NCBI RefSeq assembly: GCF_003148495.1
Contig: NZ_QGGH01000014.1
Location: forward strand, 1-64,000
Reading direction: 5' to 3'
Length of the DNA stretch: 64,000 nt
Origin: Mesorhizobium loti
GTDB taxonomy: Bacteria > Pseudomonadota > Alphaproteobacteria > Rhizobiales > Rhizobiaceae
This document shows positions 53,092 to 60,543 of the stretch, piece by piece (position 1 is the first letter of the stretch; each line of letters opens with the position of its first letter). The position numbers and the translations under genes are program-made. Under the pieces are notes generated by a model, which saw only the letters and a program-made list of their open reading frames with translations, searched no databases and was not told where the DNA came from.

Positions 53092-53386
53092 CAGGGCAAT
53101 CGCTTCAGACAAATGACAAGTTCGACTTGTAGCTGAAACCATCGATCGCCGAAGTCGGCGCTGCCCCTCATCGCCCTGCCGGGCACTTCTCCCCGTATAG
53201 TGACGGGGAGAAGGAGGCTGGCCGCAACTTCAGCACCATTCTGGCGACGCTGGTGATTGGCGAAATCGGCGATTAGAGCGCCCCTCTCCCCGTCACTATA
53301 CGGGGAGAGGATGCCGGCAGGCAGGAGAGGGGCGGCGCCAACGCTCGGAAAGGCTGACGAATTTGAAACCTGAAGCGATTGCCCTG
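53092..53386. repeat. 295-bp palindromic composite repeat
   Basis: The outer ends CAGGGCAATCGCTTCAG (53092-53108) and CTGAAGCGATTGCCCTG (53370-53386) are perfect 17-bp inverted repeats. Inside, two smaller palindromes of the type TCTCCCCGTATAGTGACGGGGAGA (as arms TCTCCCCGT and ACGGGGAGA) stand in opposite orientation, and GCGCTGCCCCTC/GAGGGGCGGCGCC flank them. The whole resembles a non-autonomous intergenic element. It occupies the 440-base gap between two secreted-protein genes; no gene is seen in it. Confidence 0.8.
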
Positions 53387-53441
53387 TGGTCGAGAATGCG
53401 CCAGCGCATTCGCGTCGGATACGGGCCTTGCGGCCGAACCC

Positions 53442-53699
53442 TTATTTTGGCTCGGCCGTCACCGGATCGTAGGTGATTTCGACCTTTGCCTTGTCCGCCG
53501 TGTAGTAGGTGACGGTGTAGGCGCCACTATCCCAGTCGACCTCTTTCACATAGCGAAAGCCGTCGCGTTGTTCGACCTTGGCGATGATCTCCGACAATTT
53601 CTTGGCATTGGGCAGCGGCAGCGGAGCGTCGTCCGCGGCCAAAGCCGGCCCGACGGCAAGAAGAACGGCGACGCTGGTCGCCAGCAGAAATCTGGACAT
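53442..53699 (-). CDS. PepSY-domain small secreted protein
   Basis: An 85-residue protein with signal peptide FLLATSVAVLLAVGPALAAD and a PepSY-like domain LSEIIAKVEQRDGFRYVKEVDWDSGAYTVTYYTADKAKVEI. PepSY proteins often inhibit peptidases or act in envelope sensing. Confidence 0.82.
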   Translation of the reverse strand: MSRFLLATSVAVLLAVGPALAADDAPLPLPNAKKLSEIIAKVEQRDGFRYVKEVDWDSGAYTVTYYTADKAKVEITYDPVTAEPK

Positions 53700-53750
53700 G
53701 GCTTTCCCTCAATTTTCCTCGGACAGAAACTCGCTGGCGTGCCGGTTTGT

Positions 53751-53860
53751 TCCGCAGCTGGAATGCAGGGCCATTCAGCGCGCTGATTTGCAGTTAACCG
53801 GAAGAAAAAAGCCATGCGCCAAAAAACCACGGATGCGCCACTTCACTATTCGTGGCCATA
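53751..53860 (+). repeat. ~110-bp dispersed repeat, copy 1
   Basis: TCCGCAGCTGGAATGCAGGG opens it and CACTTCACTATTCGTGGCCATA closes it (with CAAAAAACCACGGATGCGCC between). A second direct copy at 54862-54967 shares both ends and the CAAAAAACCACG core. Confidence 0.7.
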
Positions 53861-53907
53861 GGATGTTGGCGCTTGCTGCCTGTTCGAAAGGCCACCGCCC
53901 GCTTAAC

Positions 53908-54141
53908 TTACGCGGCGCGTCGTTGTGCGAGGTGGAGACCTGAACGGGTTCGACGAGGGTCGACGGCGGTCACGATGCTGTGGTGGTGATCGCAATAGAC
54001 GCGATCCGGCGAAGTTGGCCCAGCACAAAAACGGTAACCGCCGGGTACTGACCGGTCTTCGCTCACCGGGAAGCGGCACTGATAGAGGCCTAGCTGAATG
54101 AGGGGGACGTCTCTCGAAGTCAGTCTGATATTTTCAGGCAT
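53908..54141 (-). CDS. GcrA-like small protein lacking the DNA-binding N-terminus
   Basis: A 77-residue protein with YQCRFPVSEDRSVPGGYRFC and DRVYCDHHHSIV. This is the C-x-n-C-x-n-C-x2-H cysteine/histidine pattern of the C-terminus of GcrA cell-cycle regulators. The GcrA helix-turn-helix domain is absent. It could bind sigma factor or metal, or be a decayed relative. Confidence 0.6.
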   Translation of the reverse strand: MPENIRLTSRDVPLIQLGLYQCRFPVSEDRSVPGGYRFCAGPTSPDRVYCDHHHSIVTAVDPRRTRSGLHLAQRRAA

Positions 54142-54453
54142 GGTTTTTCAGGTTCCTGGTTCATAGCCATTGCCGGCTGACGGCCGCAGTGCGACCGCGT
54201 CAGGGCGAGCTTCTCTCGTTTTGGAGGGCTGTGGATCACAATATGGTGTTGGTCGCCGCGTCAATGAAGCCCGAGGCCCTGCTTTCGGAAGCCAATCGTT
54301 GCGACTTAAGGCCACACTTGCCGCCAGGAGGGCGAGCTGCGGGAGCGAATACATTTTGTCAGCAGACAGTGTGGTCACGTCCCAGGGCATCTCTTCGAAC
54401 CGTTGCGCCGGTGCTATGGTGTGCCTGCATGATCAGACAGCAGGATATGAGGC
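54142..54453. other. 312-base segment without a recognised gene
   Basis: Open frames here on both strands have no recognisable domain and poor start signals. The sequence reads as degenerate intergenic DNA between two repeat copies. Confidence 0.5.
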
Positions 54454-54807
54454 ATGCCCAAAGTCACCCGCCGTACACTTCTTGCGTTCACCGCCGTGGC
54501 CTCGGTCATTGAACCGACGTTTGCTGAAGGGGAAGATGCCTCACCCGAATTGCGGGCGCTGATCGGGGCCCATGAAGCCACCTATGTCGGGCTTCACAGG
54601 GTTGTTCATCAAGCGGGCAGTAGCAGCCACGAACGCAAGAGGGCAGACCGGATTGAACAGGAAGCATTGCTGGCCATCTGCTCCTATCCTGCGATCAGCC
54701 GAGGCGACCGCCGGGCCAAGGCCGACTACCTGTTGACCACTGAGGCTCGGGGTGAACTCGACCTGGAAGAGCACATGCAGGCCATCCTGCACTCGATGAA
54801 GCGCTGA
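54454..54807 (+). CDS. Hypothetical exported protein (117 residues)
   Basis: N-terminus MPKVTRRTLLAFTAVASVIE resembles a twin-arginine or general signal. The body has ALIGAHEATYVGLHRVVHQAG and a charged helical region. No family recognised; could be a phage- or island-type small gene. Confidence 0.5.
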   Translation: MPKVTRRTLLAFTAVASVIEPTFAEGEDASPELRALIGAHEATYVGLHRVVHQAGSSSHERKRADRIEQEALLAICSYPAISRGDRRAKADYLLTTEARGELDLEEHMQAILHSMKR

Positions 54808-54861
54808 CCGTGGCTCGACCGGCCCATCGGCACAACCAGACATCGCCGACTTTACCTTTAT

Positions 54862-54967
54862 TCCACAGCTGGAATGCAGGGCCACTTCGGCCCACAGACG
54901 TACCGCGGTCCGGAAGAAGGCCGAGCACCAAAAAACCACGATGCGCCGCTTCACTATCCGTGGCCAT
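54862..54967 (+). repeat. ~110-bp dispersed repeat, copy 2
   Basis: TCCACAGCTGGAATGCAGGG to CTTCACTATCCGTGGCCATA, in the same orientation as 53751-53860, 1.1 kb away. Confidence 0.7.
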
Positions 54968-54997
54968 AGTGGGCCGGCGGGTTCATTGGGGGTTTAA

Positions 54998-55207
54998 ATG
55001 CGCACACGTCACATCGTCATGCTTGCACTGTCAGTGCTTTCCATCCCGGCCGTTTCCGTGCCCGTGCAGAAAGCCCGAGCGCTGGAGCCGGAACGCTACA
55101 CGGTCTATTGCGCCAACGACCGCATCGAGGTTTCGTTCTGGGATCTCGAGCAGATGAAGGTCCGAAACGGCTCGGACGTTTGCCAGTTCCAGAGCTACAC
55201 GAGCTAA
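54998..55207 (+). CDS. Hypothetical secreted protein (69 residues)
   Basis: MRTRHIVMLALSVLSIPAVS signal-like N-terminus, then YTVYCANDRIEVSFWDLEQM and VCQFQSYTS with two cysteines that may pair. Function unknown. It begins 31 bases after a dispersed repeat. Confidence 0.55.
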   Translation: MRTRHIVMLALSVLSIPAVSVPVQKARALEPERYTVYCANDRIEVSFWDLEQMKVRNGSDVCQFQSYTS

Positions 55208-55434
55208 AGCAGCGCCTTGAATTTCGCTCAGAAGAATTTTGGCGGGGAAGGGGCGGATTGTAGTTGCTGAGGCGTTCGTCAAGCCTATGGAAGCGCGGCG
55301 CAGAGCCGCCCGTTTCTTCCAGGCGATGCATCATCGGGAACCGATGTCGCATTTGACGGTTACGTCTTCCAGAGACAACCGCACCGGTCACTTCTGGCCG
55401 CTTCGCACTTGTCGAAGACAGATCGGCCAATTCG

Positions 55435-56532
55435 ATGAACAGGCGGCATTATCTGGTTGGCGGAGGCGCCCTCGTGGTCGCCGGTGCCGGAGTTGCCTTT
55501 TTAGGGCTCCGAAACATGGGTTCGATGGAGGACTACAACGCCTCGGTGGCCGCGACCCGCTCGGCATTGACGCAAGCGCCTGGGATGAGCGACCTGATCC
55601 GCTACGCTACGCTGGCGGCGAACAGCCACAACACCCAGCCGTGGCGGTTCAGGATCAGCGACGCCGGGATCGAAATCCTGCCCGACTTGACGCGACAGAT
55701 CGCTATCGTTGACCCCGACAATCACCATCTTTTCGCCAGCCTTGGCTGCGCGGCTGAGAATTTGGCCATTGCCTGCGGCGCCCGAAGCAGGCCGGGCGAA
55801 CTCAGTTTCGGGCCGGAGAATGACGGTGGCGTGATGTACACGTTCGGGGGTGGGGCACCTGCCGAGCCCGCTCTGTTCGATGCGATCCCAAAGCGGCAAT
55901 CAACGCGCGGCGACTACGACGGCAAAGCCGTCTGCAACCGCGACTTGCAGACACTTTCCGCCGCTGCGGCCGTGCCGGGCGTCGATCTCGTTCTGACCAC
56001 GGATCGGGCACGGATCGAGCGCGTGCGCGACCTGGTCCTCGCGGGCAACACCGCGCAGATCGCCGACGCCGCCTTCGTGCGGGAGCTGAAGGCTTGGCTG
56101 CGCTTCAGCCCCCGGCAGGCGATCTTGACCGGTGACGGCCTCTTCAGTGCATCAAGCGGCAATCCCGCCCTTCCGGCCTGGCTTGGTCCGATTATGTTCG
56201 ATCTCGTTTTCAAAGCCAAAGCCGAGAACGAAAAATACGCAAGACAACTCGCCTCTTCGGCAGGTATCGCCGTCTTCGTCGCGCGGAAGGAAGACCGTGA
56301 GCATTGGGTCCTGGCGGGCCGCGCCTGCCAGCGTTTCGCGTTGCAAGCCACCGCGCTCGGCCTCAAGCATGCTTTCATCAACCAGCCCGTCGAAGTCGCC
56401 AGCCTGCGGCCGGACCTGGCGGCACTTGTCGGTCTGCCCGGTCGGCGACCTGATCTCGTCATGCGCTTCGGCTATGGAGCCGCGCTCCCCTTTTCGGCAC
56501 GCCGGCCCGCGGAAAGTGTGATCCTATCTTGA
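55435..56532 (+). CDS. Acg-family nitroreductase-like FMN-binding protein
   Basis: A 365-residue nitroreductase-fold protein with a Tat/lipo-like start MNRRHYLVGGGALVVAGAG, the Acg motif YATLAANSHNTQPWRFRI, KRQSTRGDYDG, and C-terminal ALGLKHAFINQPVEV and GRRPDLVMRFGYG. Related Mycobacterium Acg proteins bind and sequester FMN. Stop overlaps the next gene start (TTGA). Confidence 0.82.
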   Translation: MNRRHYLVGGGALVVAGAGVAFLGLRNMGSMEDYNASVAATRSALTQAPGMSDLIRYATLAANSHNTQPWRFRISDAGIEILPDLTRQIAIVDPDNHHLFASLGCAAENLAIACGARSRPGELSFGPENDGGVMYTFGGGAPAEPALFDAIPKRQSTRGDYDGKAVCNRDLQTLSAAAAVPGVDLVLTTDRARIERVRDLVLAGNTAQIADAAFVRELKAWLRFSPRQAILTGDGLFSASSGNPALPAWLGPIMFDLVFKAKAENEKYARQLASSAGIAVFVARKEDREHWVLAGRACQRFALQATALGLKHAFINQPVEVASLRPDLAALVGLPGRRPDLVMRFGYGAALPFSARRPAESVILS

Positions 56533-56897
56533 ACGCTCCTGCGCAGGGCTCATCCTCCTCGGCGGCGCGGCTCGTGACCATCAAGGTCATTCACACCATC
56601 GTCTGGGTCTTTTTCGTCGCGTGCATCCTCGCAATCTGGGTGTTCGCCTTGCGGGACGACTATGTCCATGCCGCCCTATCGATCGGTGTCGTCCTGGTAG
56701 AGGTGCTCGTGCTGGTCCTGAACGGATGGCAATGCCCGCTCACATCCGTTGCCGCGCGCTACACCGACGAGCGGCGCGACAACTTCGATATCTACCTTCC
56801 AGAATGGCTTGCACGTCACAACAAGCTGATCTTCGGTACCCTCTATGTGGCTGGGATAGCGGCCACCCTCGCGAGGTGGAGCAATGCGTCAAGATAG
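56529..56897 (+). CDS. Small membrane protein in Acg operon
   Basis: A 122-residue protein with two or three helices (IVWVFFVACILAIWVFAL, LSIGVVLVEVLVLVLNGW) and the segment CPLTSVAARYTDERRDNFDIYLPEWLARHNK. Start TTG at 56529 overlaps the nitroreductase stop. Likely an inner membrane partner; function unknown. Confidence 0.75.
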   Translation: MNAPAQGSSSSAARLVTIKVIHTIVWVFFVACILAIWVFALRDDYVHAALSIGVVLVEVLVLVLNGWQCPLTSVAARYTDERRDNFDIYLPEWLARHNKLIFGTLYVAGIAATLARWSNASR

Positions 56898-56909
56898 GAA
56901 GGCCGCTTA

Positions 56910-57623
56910 ATGGCTGAGGATGCTGTTCTAATCGGGAAGCGGTTGCCGGCCGCTGTCCATGACCTTGCGCTGCGGCTCGGTGTCAGACCCGGCACGAGCC
57001 GAACGACGGTCAAGCTCAAGCAAACAGGACGGATGAAACAGAAGCTTGAAGCCACGTCCTGGATGTCATTTACCGCAACGCAGACGATCTCGACTTCCGA
57101 ATGTGCCTTCGATTGGCGGGCGCGGTTTGGTCCCTTTGGTATGATCTCGGCGCGCGATGCCTTGAAAGGCGGCCAGGGGCAGCTTGATATCATGGCGCTT
57201 GGCGTCATTCCGCTCGCCCGCGCCGAGCACTCGTCGGCGCTTATGCGCGGCGAGCTGATGCGATACCTCGCCGAACTTGCCTGGGCGCCCGACGCTATTT
57301 TGCTCAACAGCGCGCTGCGCTGGCGGGAAGACGGTCCCGACAGGCTCGCCGTGAGCGCCGGTATGGGAGAAACAGCGGTCGAAGTCACGCTCAGCCTCGA
57401 CGGCGACGGGAGGATTGCTGGTGCCTTCGCGCCCGACAGGCCGCGTTCGGCCACGGCACCAATCCTGCCAACGCCATGGCGCGGCCGTTTCTCCGACTAT
57501 CGCCGTCACGGCAATATGTGGCTTCCGTTTGCCGGGGAGGTCGCCTGGGAAATCGACGGCAAGGAGATCGTCTATTGGCAAGGCCGGATCGACCGTTGGG
57601 AGGCGTTCGACGATAGCGCCTGA
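56910..57623 (+). CDS. Conserved hypothetical protein (DUF6544-like)
   Basis: A 237-residue protein with VKLKQTGRMKQKLEATSWMSFTATQTIS, ELMRYLAELAWAPDAILLNSALRWRE and YRRHGNMWLPFAGEVAWEIDG, typical of a family found in diverse bacteria next to oxidoreductases. Soluble, no signal peptide. AGGAAGG upstream. Third gene of the operon. Confidence 0.7.
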   Translation: MAEDAVLIGKRLPAAVHDLALRLGVRPGTSRTTVKLKQTGRMKQKLEATSWMSFTATQTISTSECAFDWRARFGPFGMISARDALKGGQGQLDIMALGVIPLARAEHSSALMRGELMRYLAELAWAPDAILLNSALRWREDGPDRLAVSAGMGETAVEVTLSLDGDGRIAGAFAPDRPRSATAPILPTPWRGRFSDYRRHGNMWLPFAGEVAWEIDGKEIVYWQGRIDRWEAFDDSA

Positions 57624-57734
57624 TCTTGCACCACAAGCCCAACCCGCCGACGGTCTTTTCTGATCACGCGCCAGTCAGCTTTTTTCAGGGATTTCCATGG
57701 AAGCCAAATCATCCAACCAATCTTGTTGGCTAGA

Positions 57735-57809
57735 TGGTGGGCGATGCAGGGATTGAACCTGCGACCCCACCCGTGTGAAGGGTGTGCTCTCCCGCTGAGC
57801 TAATCGCCC
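57735..57809 (-). tRNA. tRNA-Val (anticodon CAC)
   Basis: On the minus strand a full cloverleaf: acceptor GGGCGAT/ATCGCCC, D-stem GCTC/GAGC, anticodon stem CACCC/GGGTG with loop TTCACAC (anticodon CAC reads GUG Val), T-arm GCAGG TTCAATC CCTGC, and encoded CCA. Confidence 0.95.
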
Positions 57810-57947
57810 GCTCGTTGCCCGAAGGCCAAGCGAGCCGCGATATAAGGGAGGCAGGCTGGGGAAGTCAAGGCGGTGTCCGGCGTTCCGACAAGGATCGGAT
57901 TTGCCGTCCTTTCCGCCCCGTCTCCGACCGGCGCCGGCGCTTTCCGG

Positions 57948-58631
57948 TCAGTTTCCGGCAGCAGCGATCAGCTTCTGCGCCAGATCGAGCGTCAGCGCGT
58001 CGAAATGCGAGATCACTGCCGAAGGTTCGAACTCGCGCACATGGCGGTCGGTGTAGCCGAAATCGACCGCCACCACCGGAATGCCGGCTGCCTTGGCGGT
58101 GTCGATGTCGGTTTGCGAATCGCCGACCATCAGCGCGCGATGCGGGTCGCCGCCGGCCAGCTTGATGGTCTCGATCAGATGGCGCGGGTCGGGCTTGCGG
58201 AAGGCGAACGTGTCCTGTCCGGCGATTGCGGCGAAATGCCTGGTCAGGCCGAGCGCCTCGATCAGCGCCAGCGAGTTGGCCTCGTATTTGTTGGTGCAGA
58301 TGGCCAGGAGATAGCCGGCATCTTCGAAGCGCGCGATCGCCTCGACGACGCCGGGGTAGGGGCGCGATTTGCCGGGGATGTTGATCGTGTAGTGGTCGAG
58401 GAACAGTTTCAGCAGCCGGTCGTGCTCCTGGACATCGAGCGACCGCTGCTGGGCCGCGTGCGCCCGTTCGATCATCACGCGGCCGCCGTGACCGACAAAG
58501 CGCCTGAAGCCGGCCTCGTCGACCGCCGCAAGCGCACTGGCGGCAAGGCTGTGGTTCAGACTGTCGAGCAGGTCCGGCGCCGTGTCGATCAGAGTACCGT
58601 CGAGGTCGAACACGATGATCGGTCGGGTCAT
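57948..58631 (-). CDS. gph: Phosphoglycolate phosphatase
   Basis: A 227-residue HAD hydrolase with FDLDGTLIDTAPDLLDSLN, ICTNKYE (motif II), RKPDPRHL (motif III Lys) and GDSQTDIDTAKAAG (motif IV). It removes phosphate from 2-phosphoglycolate formed in DNA repair. The ATG at 58631 is chosen; the frame runs on upstream. Follows a tRNA gene on the same strand. Confidence 0.9.
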   Translation of the reverse strand: MTRPIIVFDLDGTLIDTAPDLLDSLNHSLAASALAAVDEAGFRRFVGHGGRVMIERAHAAQQRSLDVQEHDRLLKLFLDHYTINIPGKSRPYPGVVEAIARFEDAGYLLAICTNKYEANSLALIEALGLTRHFAAIAGQDTFAFRKPDPRHLIETIKLAGGDPHRALMVGDSQTDIDTAKAAGIPVVAVDFGYTDRHVREFEPSAVISHFDALTLDLAQKLIAAAGN

Positions 58632-58773
58632 GGTCAGTCCTGCGCAGATTTGTACAAGGGGGAGGCGATAAAGGCTGCGACGCGTCATGGCAAGCTGACT
58701 GGGGGCAAGCCGGCTTGGCAAGCTCGCTCAGGCAGCCCAAGAGCCGGACATTTCGCGGCGAGCCGCCAGACAT

Positions 58774-58797
58774 GAAAAACCCGCCACGGCGGCGGGT
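58774..58797 (-). terminator. Rho-independent terminator on the minus strand upstream of gph
   Basis: On the minus strand ACCCGCC, loop GCCGT, GGCGGGT is followed by TTTTTC. It points away from rpiA and ends a transcript that begins between 58797 and 59007, where no gene is visible on that strand. Confidence 0.8.
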
Positions 58798-58820
58798 CGC
58801 TGGCGCAAATCAGCACCATC
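58774..58820 (-). ncRNA. Candidate small RNA with own promoter and terminator
   Basis: Upstream of the terminator a promoter-like pair is present on the minus strand: TTGATC (58851-58856) and TACATA (58827-58832) with 18 bases between. A transcript starting near 58820 would be about 45 bases. A short frame starting MVLICASDPPPW lies inside, so a leader peptide is an alternative. Confidence 0.4.
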
Positions 58821-59007
58821 GACAAATATGTAGCATAGCTGCCGTCACCGGATCAAGAAAAAATTCCTATCATGGCTGCCCGCGCTCATTGTCCGCGCGT
58901 GCACAACATGCCTCTCGCCAACAGCAGCAGGCCACTGCCAAGGGCTTTGACCAGACCGGCAAAGATGCTAGGAGCCCAAAACGTCAGGTTTCGGGGCAGC
59001 AAGCGGC

Positions 59008-59739
59008 ATGGATGCAAGGCAATTGAAGGTCGAAGCCGCACGGGCGGCGCTCGCCCATGTGAGCGACGGCATGCGGCTCGGCATCGGCACCGGCACCACG
59101 GCCGAAGAGTTCGTGCGGCTGCTAGCCGAAAAGGTCGCCACCGGCATGACCATCGTCGGCGTGCCGACTTCGGAGCGCACCGCGTTGCTCTGCCGTGAGC
59201 TTGGCGTGCCGTTGTCGACGCTGGAGGAAACACCCGAGCTCGACCTCACCGTCGACGGCGCCGACGAAGTCGATCCGGAGCTGACCCTGATCAAGGGCGG
59301 CGGCGGCGCGCTGCTGCGCGAGAAGATCGTCGCCGCGGCGTCCCAGCGCATGATCGTCATTGCCGACCGGTCGAAGATGGTCGAGACGCTCGGCCGTTTT
59401 CCCCTGCCGATCGAAGTCAACAAGTTCGGCCTGCGCGCAACCGAAATCGCGATTGGCGCCGCGGCTGAACAGCTCGGCCTTTCCGGTCCGGTTATATTGA
59501 GGATGACGGGGGGCCAGGCTTTTGTTACAGACGGCGGCCATTTTATCCTCGATGCATCTTTTGGCCGCATTCCGGATACAAGAGCGCTTTCGAATGCTCT
59601 CCACGCCATTCCGGGCGTGGTCGAGCATGGTCTTTTCATCGGGCTGGCTTCAGCGGCCATCATCGCCGGCGGCGACGGTATACAAACCGTCCATGCCGCC
59701 CGAAAACCAGGGAGTTCTACCGATCATGATGTTGCATAA
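59008..59739 (+). CDS. rpiA: Ribose-5-phosphate isomerase A
   Basis: A 243-residue enzyme of the pentose phosphate pathway with GIGTGTTAEEFVRLL, VDGADEVDPELTLIKGGGGALLREK and a terminal region GLASAAIIAGGDG. The two aspartates, glutamate and lysine of the active site are all present. Its end overlaps the next gene by 14 bases. Confidence 0.95.
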   Translation: MDARQLKVEAARAALAHVSDGMRLGIGTGTTAEEFVRLLAEKVATGMTIVGVPTSERTALLCRELGVPLSTLEETPELDLTVDGADEVDPELTLIKGGGGALLREKIVAAASQRMIVIADRSKMVETLGRFPLPIEVNKFGLRATEIAIGAAAEQLGLSGPVILRMTGGQAFVTDGGHFILDASFGRIPDTRALSNALHAIPGVVEHGLFIGLASAAIIAGGDGIQTVHAARKPGSSTDHDVA

Positions 59740-60325
59740 CCGGGTTCGCAGCCTTTGCGCCGTTCTGGCGGCCTCGGCCGTTCTTGCCTTCTCTTCGCCG
59801 GCGTTTTCACAGGATGTCACGGAATCGCACCTGAAGGCCGCCCGCGCGGCCGTCGCGGCGATCCACGCGACCGACCCGTTCGACAACATCCTGCCGCAGG
59901 CGGCCGCCGCGCTTGAGTCGCAGCTCATCCAGAAGAACCCGGACATGCAGGAACTGATCGGCAAGACGATCAGCGAGAAGGCGCTGGCGCTGGCTTCGCG
60001 CCGCGCTGACCTCGAGAAGGAAGCAGCACTCGCTTACGCAAAAGTGTTCTCCGAAAAGGAACTGACCGATATCGCCGCCTTCTACAATTCCGATTCGGGC
60101 AAGAAGCTGCTCGACAGCGGCCCGACGGTGACCCGCGACCTGGTCAAGGCAGCCGACATCTGGCAGAACGGCCTCGGTCGCGATCTTGCCCAGCAGGTCG
60201 GCGAAACGTTGGCGGCTGCCGCCAAGGCAAAGGCGCAGGCAGCACCAGCGGCGCCCGCGGACGGAGCCGCTCCGGCGGATGACGCAGCACCGGCCGATGG
60301 TGCGGCCCCCGCGGACAACAACTGA
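59726..60325 (+). CDS. DUF2059-family secreted protein
   Basis: A 199-residue exported protein (signal AVLAASAVLAFSSPAFSQ), DUF2059 helical domain (EKELTDIAAFYNSDSGKKLLDSG) and an Ala/Pro/Asp-rich low-complexity tail repeating PADGAAPAD. The two adjacent ATGs at 59726 and 59729 are alternatives. It overlaps rpiA by 14 bases, so coupled. Confidence 0.85.
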   Translation: MMLHNRVRSLCAVLAASAVLAFSSPAFSQDVTESHLKAARAAVAAIHATDPFDNILPQAAAALESQLIQKNPDMQELIGKTISEKALALASRRADLEKEAALAYAKVFSEKELTDIAAFYNSDSGKKLLDSGPTVTRDLVKAADIWQNGLGRDLAQQVGETLAAAAKAKAQAAPAAPADGAAPADDAAPADGAAPADNN

Positions 60326-60374
60326 TCCTGCATTTCAAAACGGCCTAGAGCCCTGGGGCTCTAGCTCTTTATTT

Positions 60375-60445
60375 GAGCATGATCTCTGGACAAACGGTTT
60401 CCGTTTGTCCGAGAAAACCGGATTCCACTTTTCGGGATCATGCTC
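60375..60445. repeat. Nested palindromic repeat
   Basis: Outer inverted repeat GAGCATGATC (60375-60384) and GATCATGCTC (60436-60445); inner perfect hairpin GGACAAACGG, TTT, CCGTTTGTCC (60388-60410). This GAGCATGATC type is a widespread intergenic repeat in Rhizobiales. Confidence 0.75.
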
Positions 60446-60459
60446 AAGCGGCCATCAGC

Positions 60460-60489
60460 AAAAGCCCGGCTTGTCCGGGCTTTTCTTTT
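60460..60489 (+). terminator. Rho-independent terminator after rpiA-DUF2059 operon
   Basis: AAAAGCCCGG and CCGGGCTTTT form a 10-bp stem with a 5-base loop, followed by CTTTT. A classical terminator for the rightward operon. Confidence 0.9.
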
Positions 60490-60543
60490 GACGTTTTGCG
60501 GCCTACCTGTCTCTCACATTTCTGAAGCCTAGGGAGCCGCGTC

